A stretch of 64,000 nt of DNA from CAYOWQ01 sp964407695 (GCA_964407695.1 CAYOWQ010000001.1:310001-374000); one strand, 5' to 3'. Positions 16,895-26,650 are shown, counted from the stretch's first letter. The notes: generated from the sequence alone by a model not told the origin. Numbers and translations: made by a program.

Positions 16895-17638
16895 ATGGTC
16901 TCCACCTCCCAGGAACCTGCCATTACCTGCACCGGCGTGACGAAAGTCTACGGCCGCGGCGAGAATTCCGTCACCGCTCTGCGCGGCATCGACCTCACCG
17001 TGCAACTCGGCGAACTGCTCATGCTCATCGGTCCTTCGGGATGCGGCAAGACCACGCTCATCTCCGTCATGGCCGGAATCCTCGATCAGACCGAAGGCGA
17101 TTGCCGCGTCTTAGGCCACGACCTCAAGGCCATGGGTGTTCGACGCAAGACACGCTTTCGCGGTCAGAACATCGGCTTCGTTTTTCAGCAGTTCAATCTC
17201 TTGCCGGCACTGACCGCAGCCGAAAACGTCTCGGTCCCTCTGATCCTCAACGGTGTCGGTCGGCATCGCGCCGTGGCGAAAGCCAGGGAAGTTCTGGATC
17301 GCGTTGGCCTGAACGAAAAGGCAAACTCGTTTCCATCTCAACTATCCGGCGGCCAGCAACAGCGAGTCGCCATCGCTCGAGCTCTTGTACACGAACCCCG
17401 CATTATCGTGTGTGACGAGCCCACCAGCGCGCTTGATCACGAAACCGGCCAGACCGTGATTCGATTGATGCGGGATGTCGCCGTGGGGCCGGATCGCTCG
17501 CTCATCATCGTGACCCACGACGCTCGTATCTTCAGTTATGCCGATCGCGTGGCCCGAATGGACGACGGCCGGGTCGTGGAAGTCGCAACGTCTGTCGACG
17601 AACTGAAATCCGAGGCCTCGATGGCCGCCGATCATTAG
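16895..17638 (+). CDS. ABC transporter ATP-binding protein, LolD/DevA/MacB type
   Basis: The 247-residue ATPase shows Walker A (GPSGCGKTT), Q-loop (FVFQQFNLLPALTAAENV), signature LSGGQQQRVAIARAL, Walker B (IIVCDEPTSALD) and H-switch (IIVTHDARI). This is typical of the LolD/MacB subgroup, which pairs with FtsX-like permeases and powers export by mechanotransmission. The ATG at 16895 is used; the reading frame is open upstream but overlaps the permease in another frame. It forms the exporter with the flanking permease and membrane-fusion protein. Confidence 0.95.
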   Translation: MVSTSQEPAITCTGVTKVYGRGENSVTALRGIDLTVQLGELLMLIGPSGCGKTTLISVMAGILDQTEGDCRVLGHDLKAMGVRRKTRFRGQNIGFVFQQFNLLPALTAAENVSVPLILNGVGRHRAVAKAREVLDRVGLNEKANSFPSQLSGGQQQRVAIARALVHEPRIIVCDEPTSALDHETGQTVIRLMRDVAVGPDRSLIIVTHDARIFSYADRVARMDDGRVVEVATSVDELKSEASMAADH

Positions 17639-17666
17639 AACCATTGTCTCCTCACTGGAGCCTGCC

Positions 17667-18728
17667 ATGATTCGAAAGTATTTTCTCGCTCTGCTGGCTG
17701 TTGTCGGATTCAGCTTCGCGGCCTACACCGTTATCGCTCAAGGCCAGCCCACCCCGGTCTCAAAGCCCATCGCCGAGCCATCCAAGGCGCCGTTTGATGG
17801 GTATGTCGCCGGAAGCGGCATCGTTGAAGCAAGCTCACGCAACATCGCCGTGGGGTCACACCTCTCCGGCGTCGTCGAGCATGTCTTCGTGGAAGCTGGA
17901 GATGAGGTCAAGGCTGGAGATCCGCTCTTCAAACTCGACGAGCGGGATCTCAAGGCCCGGCTTGCGGTGGAGCACGCGGCCGTGGCCGCCGCACAAGCCG
18001 CCCTCGACCGCCTGCTCGCGCAACCGCGGCCGGAGGAAATTCCACCGCTGGAGGCCAAGGTGGTGGAAGCGAAGGCTTCGCTCGATGACCTGCAGAGCCA
18101 ATTATCGATGTGGGAATCGGTCGAAGACAAGCGAGCCCTTTCCATGCAGGAGTTCGATCGTCGCCGCTTTGCCGTCGAGGTGGCCAAAGCCAAGTACCAG
18201 GAAGCCGTCGCCATGCTTGAAGAGAAGAGGGCCGGCGCCTGGAAGCCCGAGATCGACGTCGCCCGCGCTCAGGTCACTTCGGCCGAATCCCGTGCTTCGC
18301 AGGTTCAGACCGATCTCGATCGACTGACGGTTCGTTCACCGATCGACGGCGAAGTGCTTCAGGTCAACGTTCGCGCCGGCGAGTTCGCCATCGCCGGACC
18401 GCTCGCTACGCCGCTGATGCTCGTGGGTTCGGTTCAGATGCTGCACATCCGCGTCGACGTTGACGAAAATGATGCCTGGCGCGTGAAGACCGGCGCCAAG
18501 GCGGTCGCCTTCGTCCGCGGCAACAATGCTCTGCAGACTCCGATCGAGTTTGTACGATTCGAGCCCTACGTCGTTCCCAAGCGATCGCTCACCGGCGAAA
18601 GCACGGAGCGGGTCGACACCCGAGTGCTTCAAGTCATCTTCCGTTTTCGCAAGGATGCTTTGCCCGTTTATGTCGGACAGTTGATGGACGTGTTCATCGA
18701 GTCCGAGCCCATCGCACCGATCCACTGA
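17667..18728 (+). CDS. Membrane fusion protein (HlyD/DevB family)
   Basis: The 353-residue periplasmic adaptor has an N-terminal signal/anchor (MIRKYFLALLAVVGFSFAAY). It then shows a lipoyl-like half motif (GVVEHVFVEAGDEVKAGDPLFKLDE), a long coiled-coil hairpin (about residues 95-210, Ala/Glu/Lys-rich), the second lipoyl half (LTVRSPIDGEVLQVNVRAGEF), and a beta-barrel domain. This is the HlyD/MFP architecture bridging the inner-membrane transporter to the outer-membrane channel. GGAG lies before the ATG. It is the fourth gene of the efflux operon, 28 nt after the ATPase. Confidence 0.93.
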   Translation: MIRKYFLALLAVVGFSFAAYTVIAQGQPTPVSKPIAEPSKAPFDGYVAGSGIVEASSRNIAVGSHLSGVVEHVFVEAGDEVKAGDPLFKLDERDLKARLAVEHAAVAAAQAALDRLLAQPRPEEIPPLEAKVVEAKASLDDLQSQLSMWESVEDKRALSMQEFDRRRFAVEVAKAKYQEAVAMLEEKRAGAWKPEIDVARAQVTSAESRASQVQTDLDRLTVRSPIDGEVLQVNVRAGEFAIAGPLATPLMLVGSVQMLHIRVDVDENDAWRVKTGAKAVAFVRGNNALQTPIEFVRFEPYVVPKRSLTGESTERVDTRVLQVIFRFRKDALPVYVGQLMDVFIESEPIAPIH

Positions 18729-18735
18729 GACCTTC

Positions 18736-20226
18736 ATGCGTACGACTTTCTTTCTGACGTTGGCAGTCCTTCTCGGCGGCTGCACGGTCGGGCCCGACTA
18801 TGCGGCCCCCGAGCTGAACATGCCCAATTCGTTTGTGCAGTCTGAACAGGCCGAGCCGCAGGTACCGCCCGAGCTCATCGAGTGGTGGACGGTGTTCAAC
18901 GATCCGGTGTTGAACGATCTGATGAAACAGGCTGGGAGCGGCAACCTCGATCTCCGCATCGCCGAGGCCCGCGTGCGCGAAGCCCGTGCGTTCCGTGGTG
19001 TCGTCGCGGCCGACGACCAGCCGCAGGTCAACACGTTCGGCAATGCCAACCGAAGCCGCACCAGCGAAAATGTCAACGGTGGGCCCGGCGGGGGGCCTGG
19101 CGAAACAACCAATCTGTTCGAGGTGGGTTTCGACGCGAACTGGGAGATCGATCTGTTCGGCCGTGTTCGTCGAGGCGTGGAGGCTGCGAACGCCGACATT
19201 CAGGCGAGTGAGGCCGATCGCGCTGCGGTCATGGTGACCGTCTTTGCGGAGACAGCGCGGGCCTACATCGAGTTGCGCCAGTTCCAGCGTCGGCTGGAGA
19301 TTGCTCAGGAGAACATCGGAACGCAGGCCGAGACTCGCGACCTCTCCCGCGCGCTCTTCGAAGCGGGGCTGCGCAGCGAATTCGACGTGGCAAGGTCGGA
19401 GGCACAGCTCGCCCTGACTCAGGCCGTCTTGCCCGTGTTTCAAGTTGGAATGCAACAGGCAATTCATCGCCTGAGCGTGCTCGTTGGGCGACCGCCCGCC
19501 GCGTTGCGAGAGCAACTCCTGACCGCGGCCCCCATTCCCGAAGGACCCGTCCAGGTCCCCGTCGGCCTTCCTGCGGATCTGCTGCGACGCCGGCCCGATC
19601 TGCTCGCGGCCGAACGGGCTCTTGCCGCGGCCACCGCTCGTATCGGCGTCGCAACGGCCGACCTCTATCCCCGTGTGACCATTTTGGGTTCGCTCGGTCT
19701 TTCGGCCGACGACATTTCGAACGTCTTCGAATGGGGCAGCCGCAACTGGAGCCTGGGTCCCCAGATCGTGTGGCCGCTCTTTGAAGGAGGCCGCATTCGC
19801 GCCAACATCGGCGTTCAGGATGCGCGAACCGAACAGATGCTGCACCAATACGAGCAGGCGGTGCTCGTGAGCCTGCGCGAGGTTGAGGATGCCCTGGTCG
19901 CGCACGCGCAAGAGCAGATCCGGTATCGAACGCTTCTGTCGGCGGTCGATGCCGATCGCCGCGCTGTCGACCTGTCAACCGAACTCTATAAGGGCGGTCT
20001 CGGCGACTTCCTCAACGTGCTCGATTCCGAGCGGTCGCTGTTCGCCTCGGAGGACGAGATGATCGTCAGCCAGGGTCAGGTGGCGCTCAACCTGATCGCG
20101 GTGTACAAGGCGATCGGGGGAGGTTGGGACCCGGAGGAGTTCTCGTTCAATCAGTCGCCGCCGCCGCAACAGTCGTCGAGCCGGCCGCCCGCTTCGACTG
20201 AGCCAGACGCATCTGCTCAGATGTGA
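18736..20226 (+). CDS. Outer-membrane efflux lipoprotein (NodT/TolC family)
   Basis: The 496-residue protein begins with a signal peptide and lipobox (LAVLLGGC, Cys16) and then TVGPDYAAPEL, the standard start of NodT-type RND/MFP outer-membrane factors. Two internal repeats of long helices follow, with LRIAEARVREARAFRGVVAADDQPQVN, WEIDLFGRVRRGVEAANADIQ and RRRPDLLAAERALAAATARIGVATADLYP as family marks. It forms the outer-membrane channel of the upstream exporter. Its last 80 bp (a Pro/Ser-rich tail) overlap the 3' end of carA on the other strand. Confidence 0.95.
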   Translation: MRTTFFLTLAVLLGGCTVGPDYAAPELNMPNSFVQSEQAEPQVPPELIEWWTVFNDPVLNDLMKQAGSGNLDLRIAEARVREARAFRGVVAADDQPQVNTFGNANRSRTSENVNGGPGGGPGETTNLFEVGFDANWEIDLFGRVRRGVEAANADIQASEADRAAVMVTVFAETARAYIELRQFQRRLEIAQENIGTQAETRDLSRALFEAGLRSEFDVARSEAQLALTQAVLPVFQVGMQQAIHRLSVLVGRPPAALREQLLTAAPIPEGPVQVPVGLPADLLRRRPDLLAAERALAAATARIGVATADLYPRVTILGSLGLSADDISNVFEWGSRNWSLGPQIVWPLFEGGRIRANIGVQDARTEQMLHQYEQAVLVSLREVEDALVAHAQEQIRYRTLLSAVDADRRAVDLSTELYKGGLGDFLNVLDSERSLFASEDEMIVSQGQVALNLIAVYKAIGGGWDPEEFSFNQSPPPQQSSSRPPASTEPDASAQM

Positions 20227-21376
20227 TCGGCTTTCGCGTCTGCATCATGTCGACAAAGGCGTCGAAGAGGTAGGCCGAATCGTGCGGCCCCGGCGATGCC
20301 TCCGGATGGTACTGAACGCTGAAGATCGGCTTCTCGCGATGGCGAAAGCCGGCCAGCGTGCCGTCGTTCAGGTGCGCATGCGTCGGCTCGCCTCCTGCGG
20401 CTCGTAACGACTCTTCCTCCACGCAGAATCCATGATTCTGGCTCGTGATTTCCACGCGCCCGGTCATCAGATTGCGCACGGGTTGATTGGCTCCGCGATG
20501 CCCGAACTTCAGCTTGTAGGTCTTTGCACCCAGCGCCAGCGCGAGCAACTGGTGCCCGAGGCAGATGCCGAACGTCGGGACTTCTCCGGCAATCTCACGG
20601 AGCGTATCAATGGTTGTCTGAACCGCGGCCGGGTCACCCGGACCATTTGAAATAAAGAGTCCGTCAGGATGGTGGCTGCGAATCTCGTCTGCGGTGGCGC
20701 TATGAGGCAGGTAGGTCACCTCACAGCCAAGATCGGCCAGGTTTCGATAGATATTCCGTTTTGCACCGCAGTCCAGCGCGACCACCTTGAGGGGCCGGGC
20801 TGATTGAGCCTCGCCTCCGGGCGACCATTCACCCAGCGTCTCCGTCCACACCCCGGGGCCGCACGGACTCACACCCGCCGCAAGGTTGGCCCCGCTCATC
20901 GATGAAATGTGCCGGGCCTGCTCCACCAGCTGTGCATCGGTCTTCGACTCATCGGCCGAGATTACCCCGCGCATGACACCGGCCGTGCGCAAGCGCCGAA
21001 CCAGGGCGCGGGTATCCAGACCTTCCATGGCGATGACGTCATGTTTGGCCAGCCACGACGACAAATCGGTGCTGGCGCGGTGATTCGAACACACGCGCGA
21101 CAACTCTCGAACCACGAAACCCCGTACATGCGGCCGGGCCGACTCCACATCCTCCTCACAGACTCCGTAGTTGCCGATCTGAGTCGCCGTCATCACCAGG
21201 ATCTGACCGGCATAGGAGGGATCGGTCAGCGCCTCCTGGTAGCCCGTCATGGCGGTGTTGAACACAACCTCTCCGCCCGCGCTGCCCGTGCGGGATCCGA
21301 ATCCTCGCCCGCGAAGAACGGTTCCATCTTCCAGCGCAAGACGAACGATTGGAAAAGAGTGCATGCCGTCGGCCAT
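20147..21376 (-). CDS. carA: Carbamoyl-phosphate synthase small subunit
   Basis: The 409-residue protein is the glutaminase subunit that feeds ammonia to CarB to make carbamoyl phosphate for pyrimidines and arginine. N-terminal LALEDGTVLRGRGFG, GGEVVFNTAMTGYQEALTDPSYAGQI, YGVCEEDVESARPHVRGFVVRE and the class I amidotransferase triad (FGICLGHQ Cys; QYHPEASPGPHD His/Glu) are all present. The ATG at 21376 fits the family N-terminus; an alternative ATG at 21442 has AAGG upstream and would add 22 residues. A tail of about 30 residues beyond the usual end overlaps the efflux OMP gene. carB is not in the window. Confidence 0.95.
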   Translation of the reverse strand: MADGMHSFPIVRLALEDGTVLRGRGFGSRTGSAGGEVVFNTAMTGYQEALTDPSYAGQILVMTATQIGNYGVCEEDVESARPHVRGFVVRELSRVCSNHRASTDLSSWLAKHDVIAMEGLDTRALVRRLRTAGVMRGVISADESKTDAQLVEQARHISSMSGANLAAGVSPCGPGVWTETLGEWSPGGEAQSARPLKVVALDCGAKRNIYRNLADLGCEVTYLPHSATADEIRSHHPDGLFISNGPGDPAAVQTTIDTLREIAGEVPTFGICLGHQLLALALGAKTYKLKFGHRGANQPVRNLMTGRVEITSQNHGFCVEEESLRAAGGEPTHAHLNDGTLAGFRHREKPIFSVQYHPEASPGPHDSAYLFDAFVDMMQTRKPITSEQMRLAQSKRAAGSTTVAAAATD

Positions 21377-21575
21377 GGCCCGATTGTAGTGCGCATTTCG
21401 GGGTCCCTCCGCGGGAGAAATGGCCGCGATGTCAGGCATGCTCGGACCTTGATTGTTGATGGGGTTCGGGTCGCCGCACTCCGATTCCAGCCCCGAGCTT
21501 TCCTGTGACAGTCGACCGCCGGAGGCATCGAAGCCCCCGGGGACAGTTGACCCCCACGATCGAAGGATTTCATTG

Positions 21576-23246
21576 ATGAAGAAAACATTCTCGCTCCTCC
21601 TTTCAGTTGCTCCAGCCGCCGCCGCCTCTGGTGCAGTGGTGATCAACGGCGTTTCGTTCGTCGATCGCGGCGCTCCCGGCGACATCTTTCTCGGCATGGT
21701 TCGCGGTGCTGCGTCGGTCATCGATTATGACGGCGACGGTCATCCGGACCTTGCCATCGCCGACATCGCCGGAAAGCCCTATCGGATCTATCGAAACATC
21801 CCCGATCCGTCTCACCCCGGGAACCGCACCTTCGCCAACGTCACAGCCGGCAGCGGCCTGGATGACGCTGACGGCGTGAGTCGTGCATTCGGCGGGGTGG
21901 TCGCCGCGGACTACGACAACGACGGCGACACCGACCTGTATTTTGCCGGGTTTCTCAATCTGGGGACGCGATCCGATGGCGTGCTCTACCGCAACGATTC
22001 TTTCGGCGATGGCGATGCTACCTTTACGAACGTCAGCATCGCGGCCGGCGTGCGCGGAACAGGCAACACACCCGAAAGCGTTTCGTGGACCGACTTCGAC
22101 CTTGACGGCTGGGTGGATCTCATGGTCGTGAACATGGCGCCCAGCAACACAGCGTTGCGATTGCTTCGGAACAATCGCGACGGCACCTTCACCGATGTCT
22201 CTTCAATCGTGGACGACCTGCCGATCCCCTCACACTGCTATTCACATCTCTGGTCCGACTTCGATCTCGATGGCGACCCCGATTGCATTCTGATTCAGAA
22301 CAGCAACCCACCATCGCTGCTGCGAAATGATCTTCAGCCGGATGGTGAGCGTCTCCTGCACGATGTTGGTCTGGAGGTCGGCTATCTCACGCTCGGGCCC
22401 GCCCCCATGGGCATTGCGGCGGGAGACTTCGATAATGACGGCGATCCTGAATACGCCATCACCGATGCCGACACGGGCACCTACTACCGCAACAACGGCG
22501 ATGGCACACTGACGCGATTCTTTCCCTTCACAACATTCTTCGGCTGGGGCGTCACCTGGCTCGACGTCGACAACGACGGTGATCTCGATAACTATCAGGC
22601 AGGATCGTGGGGCACACCGGCGATCGATCGACTGACCCTGAATCAGGGTGGTGGATGGCTGAATGCCCAGGCAGCGCTGAACACGACACTGCTTGCCAGC
22701 CAGCACACGATTCGCGTTGACTTCAATTCGGATGGCCGTGACGATCTCATCACCGGCAATCCCAACAATCGATTCAGCGTCTATGAGAATGTGTCCGAGG
22801 CCGGCCATTGGCTCCGCGTCGCGCTCTCGGGTGATGGTGTTTCAGTGAATCGCAGCGCGATCGGCGCGGTCATTCGGGTGTACACCGCCGCTGGCGTTCA
22901 GGTCCGTGAGATCCAGAGCGGCTCCACGCTGTCCGCCACAGAAGATCAGCGGGCACTCTTCGGCCTTGGAGAGCTTACCGGGGTCAGCGCTGTTGAAGTG
23001 GTCTGGCCCCGAGCGGGGTCAATCACCTCAAGAACTCAGACTTTTGTCGGCCCCATCGCCGCCGGTCAGACGATCAATCTCGCCCCTGCACCGCTGGCCG
23101 ATCTGAATTTTGATGGCGCGGTCAACGGGGCGGACCTCGGCCTTCTGCTTGCCGAGTGGGGCGACGGCGATCTGGCGGATCTCAATGACGACGGCGCTGT
23201 TGACGGTTCAGATCTCGGCCTGTTGCTGGCGGCATGGACCGGCTGA
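21576..23246 (+). CDS. Secreted VCBS/FG-GAP repeat protein with UnbV domain and dockerin-like tail
   Basis: The 556-residue product has a signal peptide (MKKTFSLLLSVAPAAAASG). It then has at least five FG-GAP/VCBS-type repeats with the Ca-binding pattern DxDxDGxxD (DYDGDGHPDLAIAD, DYDNDGDTDLYFAG, DFDLDGWVDLMVVN, DFDNDGDPEYAITD, DVDNDGDLDNYQAG), forming a beta-propeller. An ASPIC/UnbV region follows (HWLRVALSG, AIGAVIRVYTAAGVQVREIQSG, VEVVWPRAG). Two dockerin-like repeats end the protein (NGADLGLLLAEWG, DGSDLGLLLAAWTG). The ATG at 21576 follows AAGGA at 21563. It is probably a surface adhesion or carbohydrate-linked protein. Confidence 0.88.
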   Translation: MKKTFSLLLSVAPAAAASGAVVINGVSFVDRGAPGDIFLGMVRGAASVIDYDGDGHPDLAIADIAGKPYRIYRNIPDPSHPGNRTFANVTAGSGLDDADGVSRAFGGVVAADYDNDGDTDLYFAGFLNLGTRSDGVLYRNDSFGDGDATFTNVSIAAGVRGTGNTPESVSWTDFDLDGWVDLMVVNMAPSNTALRLLRNNRDGTFTDVSSIVDDLPIPSHCYSHLWSDFDLDGDPDCILIQNSNPPSLLRNDLQPDGERLLHDVGLEVGYLTLGPAPMGIAAGDFDNDGDPEYAITDADTGTYYRNNGDGTLTRFFPFTTFFGWGVTWLDVDNDGDLDNYQAGSWGTPAIDRLTLNQGGGWLNAQAALNTTLLASQHTIRVDFNSDGRDDLITGNPNNRFSVYENVSEAGHWLRVALSGDGVSVNRSAIGAVIRVYTAAGVQVREIQSGSTLSATEDQRALFGLGELTGVSAVEVVWPRAGSITSRTQTFVGPIAAGQTINLAPAPLADLNFDGAVNGADLGLLLAEWGDGDLADLNDDGAVDGSDLGLLLAAWTG

Positions 23247-23273
23247 ATCCGCCCTCGCCCGGATGAGATGAAA

Positions 23274-24137
23274 CTACACCGCAGCGCTGCGGATCGCGGG
23301 CGAATCGATCTTCACCTGCCGTGCCCGCTTGTTGTCCTGACGCTGGACTTCTCTTGCACGCCCATGCACACCCAAGGCGCTGGCGATCAGCGCATCACAA
23401 AGGTGGTGAATTGCAGGCACCTCGGAGAACTCCTGACGCAACTCCGCAAGCTTCTCAGCCATGGGAGCGCCGTTCTCGCGAAACAGCCGCTTATACGCCT
23501 CTTTCACTGCCTCGATGTGGGTCTCGGAGTAGCCGCGGCGGCTCATCGCCACATGATTGTGTCCGCGTACTTTCGCGGGATTGCCCTCGACGATCATGTA
23601 GGGCGGAACGTCGCGACTGATGCGGGCCAGACCTCCAACCATCGCGCAGGCGCCGATGGTGGCGAAGTGGTGTACGCCTGTGCCCCCGCCGATGTTTGCG
23701 GCGTCCTCCACGTGAACGTGTCCGGCCAGCATGACCTGATTCGCAATCACCGCCTGGTCGCCGATCGTGCAGTCGTGGGCGATGTGCGCCGCCACCATGA
23801 TCAGGCACCCGCGGCCGACGCGTGTCATCCCGCCGCCGTTCTCGGTTCCCCGGTGAATGGTGGCCTGCTCGCGAATCTGGGTTCCATCACCAACCTCGCA
23901 CCAGGTGACCTCGCCACGGAACTTCTTGTCCTGAGGATCGCCGCCGACGATCGCATAGGGATGAATCAGAACGTCGCGTCCGATCCGTGTATGGCTCGGG
24001 ATCGTGACGTGGTTTCGGAGTTTGGTGCCCTCGCCGATCGTTACCGACGGCCCAATGACGCAATAGGGGCCGATCTCCGCGCTGGAAGCGATGTCAGCGC
24101 TGGAGTCAACAATCGCGGTTGGATGAATAGAGGCCAT
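23274..24137 (-). CDS. lpxA: UDP-N-acetylglucosamine acyltransferase LpxA
   Basis: The 287-residue enzyme catalyses the first step of lipid A synthesis, moving a 3-hydroxyacyl chain from ACP to UDP-GlcNAc. It shows the left-handed beta-helix hexapeptide pattern (IGPYCVIGPSVTIGEG...), the catalytic AAHIAHDC motif (H121 matches E. coli H125), and the C-terminal helices. It is the last gene of the lpx block, 6 nt after lpxC/fabZ. Its last ~20 residues are basic and variable. The presence of lpxA, lpxC and lpxD supports a lipid A-type outer membrane. Confidence 0.96.
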   Translation of the reverse strand: MASIHPTAIVDSSADIASSAEIGPYCVIGPSVTIGEGTKLRNHVTIPSHTRIGRDVLIHPYAIVGGDPQDKKFRGEVTWCEVGDGTQIREQATIHRGTENGGGMTRVGRGCLIMVAAHIAHDCTIGDQAVIANQVMLAGHVHVEDAANIGGGTGVHHFATIGACAMVGGLARISRDVPPYMIVEGNPAKVRGHNHVAMSRRGYSETHIEAVKEAYKRLFRENGAPMAEKLAELRQEFSEVPAIHHLCDALIASALGVHGRAREVQRQDNKRARQVKIDSPAIRSAAV

Positions 24138-24143
24138 GCGTGC

Positions 24144-25505
24144 TTATTGAGGCTCCGGGTCGACCATGGTGAAGCGAATCTGCGCCTCGGCGGCCAGTTT
24201 CTGTCCCACAAAGGCGCGACATTTCACGTGACCGATCCGCGGCGTGGCTCGAATCGCCTCTGCCTCGATCACCAGTTGATCTCCGGGCACAACCGGCCGG
24301 CGAAGTTTCACCTTGTCCAGTGACATCAACATGGCGATCTTGCCGGCGTGCTCCAGTCGCTGTCGAAGAAGCAGGCCCCCCATTTGGGCCATGGCTTCCA
24401 CGATTAACACTCCCGGCATAATCGGCGTTCCCGGATAATGACCGGTAAAGAACGGCTCGTTGATCGTCACGTTCTTCACCCCCACAGCCCGACGATCGCC
24501 TTCAATTTCGGTGACCCGATCGATCAACAGCATCGGAAATCGGTGAGGCATCACCCGCTGGATGGCCCGGATGTCCAATTCGCGGCCTTCCAGCAGGCCC
24601 GCCGCTCTCCGCCCCGCCTCCATCTGCTCGACGATCTTCAGCCCCATCCGACGGTTCAGCGAATGGCCGGATCGGTGAGCGATGAATCGGGCATGGATTT
24701 CGCAGCCAACCAGGTAAAGATCGCCAAGAATGTCGAGGATCTTGTGCCGAACCGGCTCGTCGGCATAGCGATAGGCGTTTTCGATCGGTCCTTCCTCACC
24801 GATGACCAGCACGTCCTTTGGCGACAGATGCCGGCACATGCCCCGATCCCACAGCGCCTGAGCCTCTTCTTTCAGGCTATAGGTTCGGGCCCGCGCGATT
24901 TCGTGGACGTAGGACCCGTTGGTGAAGGCAAAGGATTGAATCTGCTTTTGAATCCGCGTTGAATTCGGGCCGTAATCGAGTTCATACGAAATTCGCATGC
25001 CGTCGCCCGAGGATGGCCAGGCCGCCAGCATCGCGTCATCCTCTTCAACAACAATGGGTTGCGCTAAGCGGAAGACGCGTCGCGGGGCGTCCTGTTCAAG
25101 CAGCCCCGCAGCCAGTATCGGTTCGACATAGGGCATGGCACTGCCGTCGCCGCAAGGCAACTCAGGGCCGCGCAGCCGAATGAGCGCGTTGTCGATTCGC
25201 AGGCCGGCCATGGCAGACATGCAGTGCTCGACGGTCTCAATTGTTGCGTGTCCCATCCGAAGGGTGGTGCGTCGAGCCCGAGCCGTCACGTTTCCTACAA
25301 GGGCGGGAATCCGAACCGGCGGGTCGAGATCCACCCGTTCAAACACGATTCCATGATCTACCGGAGCCGGATGAATCACCGCCTCCGCATCCTCACCCAG
25401 AAGCAGACCTTTGCCGCGCACCGTCACCGGGGCGGCAAGGGTATGTTGCATGGCCTTGACCGTGGCCGTTGATGGCAATGCTGAATTCTGGGTCGCAAGG
25501 AGCAT
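24144..25505 (-). CDS. lpxC/fabZ: Bifunctional LpxC deacetylase / FabZ dehydratase
   Basis: This 453-residue fusion joins LpxC (about 17-305), which deacetylates UDP-3-O-acyl-GlcNAc, and FabZ (about 310-453), the 3-hydroxyacyl-ACP dehydratase. LpxC residues: VEHCMSA (E93, H94), HKILDILGDL (H254, D258) for zinc, and GHSLN (H281). FabZ residues: MPHRFPMLLIDR (H321) and GVLIVEAMAQMGG (E370). Such fusions are known in Bacteroidetes and planctomycetes and link the pool of 3-hydroxyacyl chains to lipid A. The ATG at 25505 is preferred; the frame is open 20 codons further up. It is co-transcribed with lpxD and lpxA. Confidence 0.96.
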   Translation of the reverse strand: MLLATQNSALPSTATVKAMQHTLAAPVTVRGKGLLLGEDAEAVIHPAPVDHGIVFERVDLDPPVRIPALVGNVTARARRTTLRMGHATIETVEHCMSAMAGLRIDNALIRLRGPELPCGDGSAMPYVEPILAAGLLEQDAPRRVFRLAQPIVVEEDDAMLAAWPSSGDGMRISYELDYGPNSTRIQKQIQSFAFTNGSYVHEIARARTYSLKEEAQALWDRGMCRHLSPKDVLVIGEEGPIENAYRYADEPVRHKILDILGDLYLVGCEIHARFIAHRSGHSLNRRMGLKIVEQMEAGRRAAGLLEGRELDIRAIQRVMPHRFPMLLIDRVTEIEGDRRAVGVKNVTINEPFFTGHYPGTPIMPGVLIVEAMAQMGGLLLRQRLEHAGKIAMLMSLDKVKLRRPVVPGDQLVIEAEAIRATPRIGHVKCRAFVGQKLAAEAQIRFTMVDPEPQ

Positions 25506-25568
25506 GAAAAGCCCGAATCGCGGCTGCAGGGGGCCCGCGGTTGCCCGCCTGGGCGCGGGTCTCAATCC

Positions 25569-26642
25569 CTACTTCGGATCGCCCGATCGGGCGGCTCGAC
25601 CCTGCGGGTCGTCGACCAGGTGGGACAACCGCCTGATCAAGTCCGGTAGTTTACGAATGGCAGCGACTTGTCGCAATGCCTGCCGAGCCTCCTCAGCCGG
25701 GAGGCCGGCGTGGTTTTCGCCGTCGGGAATATCTCTCATTACCCCTGATTTCGCGGCAATTGACGCCCCGCGACCGATCTTGAGCTGCTCGGCAATTCCC
25801 ACATTTCCGCCAATTCTGCAGCCGTCTCCAACCACGACGGAGCCCGCCAGGCCGGTCAGGCCCGCAATCACGCAGCCTCGGCCGATCGTGCAGTTGTGAG
25901 CAATCTGGCACAGATTGTCGATTTTTGTGCCCATTCCAATGCGTGTCGGGCCGAATTTGCCTCGATCGATGCAGGTTCCTGCGCCGATCTCCACGTCATC
26001 TTCGATGATTACGTTGCCAACGTGCACGATCTTGATTAGACCGCGCCGATCCGGTGACGGTCGATATCCGAATCCATCGGCACCGACCGAAACATTTTGG
26101 TGAAGGATGACTCGAGCGCCCAGGACTGACCGCTCGCGAATGACGCAATTGGCATGAACCACGCAGTCCGGCCCAACCGCCGTTCCGGCATACAGGCACG
26201 CACCCGCATGGATCACAGTGCGGTCTCCAATCGCGCAATTTCTGCCGATTCGAACGAACGGACCGATCCGGGTGTCTCGTCCCAGGGTTGCCGATGCGTC
26301 GACGGCCGCCATTGGATGAACACCGACATCTGGTCGGTCGAGTTCGGGCTGAAACATCTCCAAGACCAGCGCCATCGCAAACTCTGGATCGGTCACGATG
26401 ATCATGGCCCGTCGGCTGTCTTCCATCTCCCGGGCGTGTTCCGCCCGGACCAGGAGTGCGCCGCCGCGGCCCGCCACGAAGTTCTCAACCCAGACAGGTG
26501 ACGTTGCGAATGTGAGTTCGCGGGGGCCCGCATCGGAGACGCTATTGGGCCCGGTGATCTCCAATGAAGCGCACCCACGGACTTCGCCGCCGATGCGGCG
26601 AGCGATGTCCTCGACGGTGAAACACGGTGATGATTCGCTCAT
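25569..26642 (-). CDS. lpxD: UDP-3-O-(3-hydroxyacyl)glucosamine N-acyltransferase LpxD
   Basis: The 357-residue protein adds the second acyl chain in lipid A synthesis. The N-terminal domain (FTVEDIARRIGGEV... to about 100) binds substrate. It is followed by the hexapeptide beta-helix (TRIGPFVRIGRNCAIGD, SVGADGFGYRPS, NLCQIAHNCTIG with the active His) and a C-terminal helix. SVGADGFGY and IAHNC are the family hallmarks. It lies between the ompH pair and lpxC/fabZ. A hairpin in the 49-bp gap upstream covers sequence next to its ribosome site. Confidence 0.96.
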   Translation of the reverse strand: MSESSPCFTVEDIARRIGGEVRGCASLEITGPNSVSDAGPRELTFATSPVWVENFVAGRGGALLVRAEHAREMEDSRRAMIIVTDPEFAMALVLEMFQPELDRPDVGVHPMAAVDASATLGRDTRIGPFVRIGRNCAIGDRTVIHAGACLYAGTAVGPDCVVHANCVIRERSVLGARVILHQNVSVGADGFGYRPSPDRRGLIKIVHVGNVIIEDDVEIGAGTCIDRGKFGPTRIGMGTKIDNLCQIAHNCTIGRGCVIAGLTGLAGSVVVGDGCRIGGNVGIAEQLKIGRGASIAAKSGVMRDIPDGENHAGLPAEEARQALRQVAAIRKLPDLIRRLSHLVDDPQGRAARSGDPK

Positions 26643-26650
26643 CGACGATT

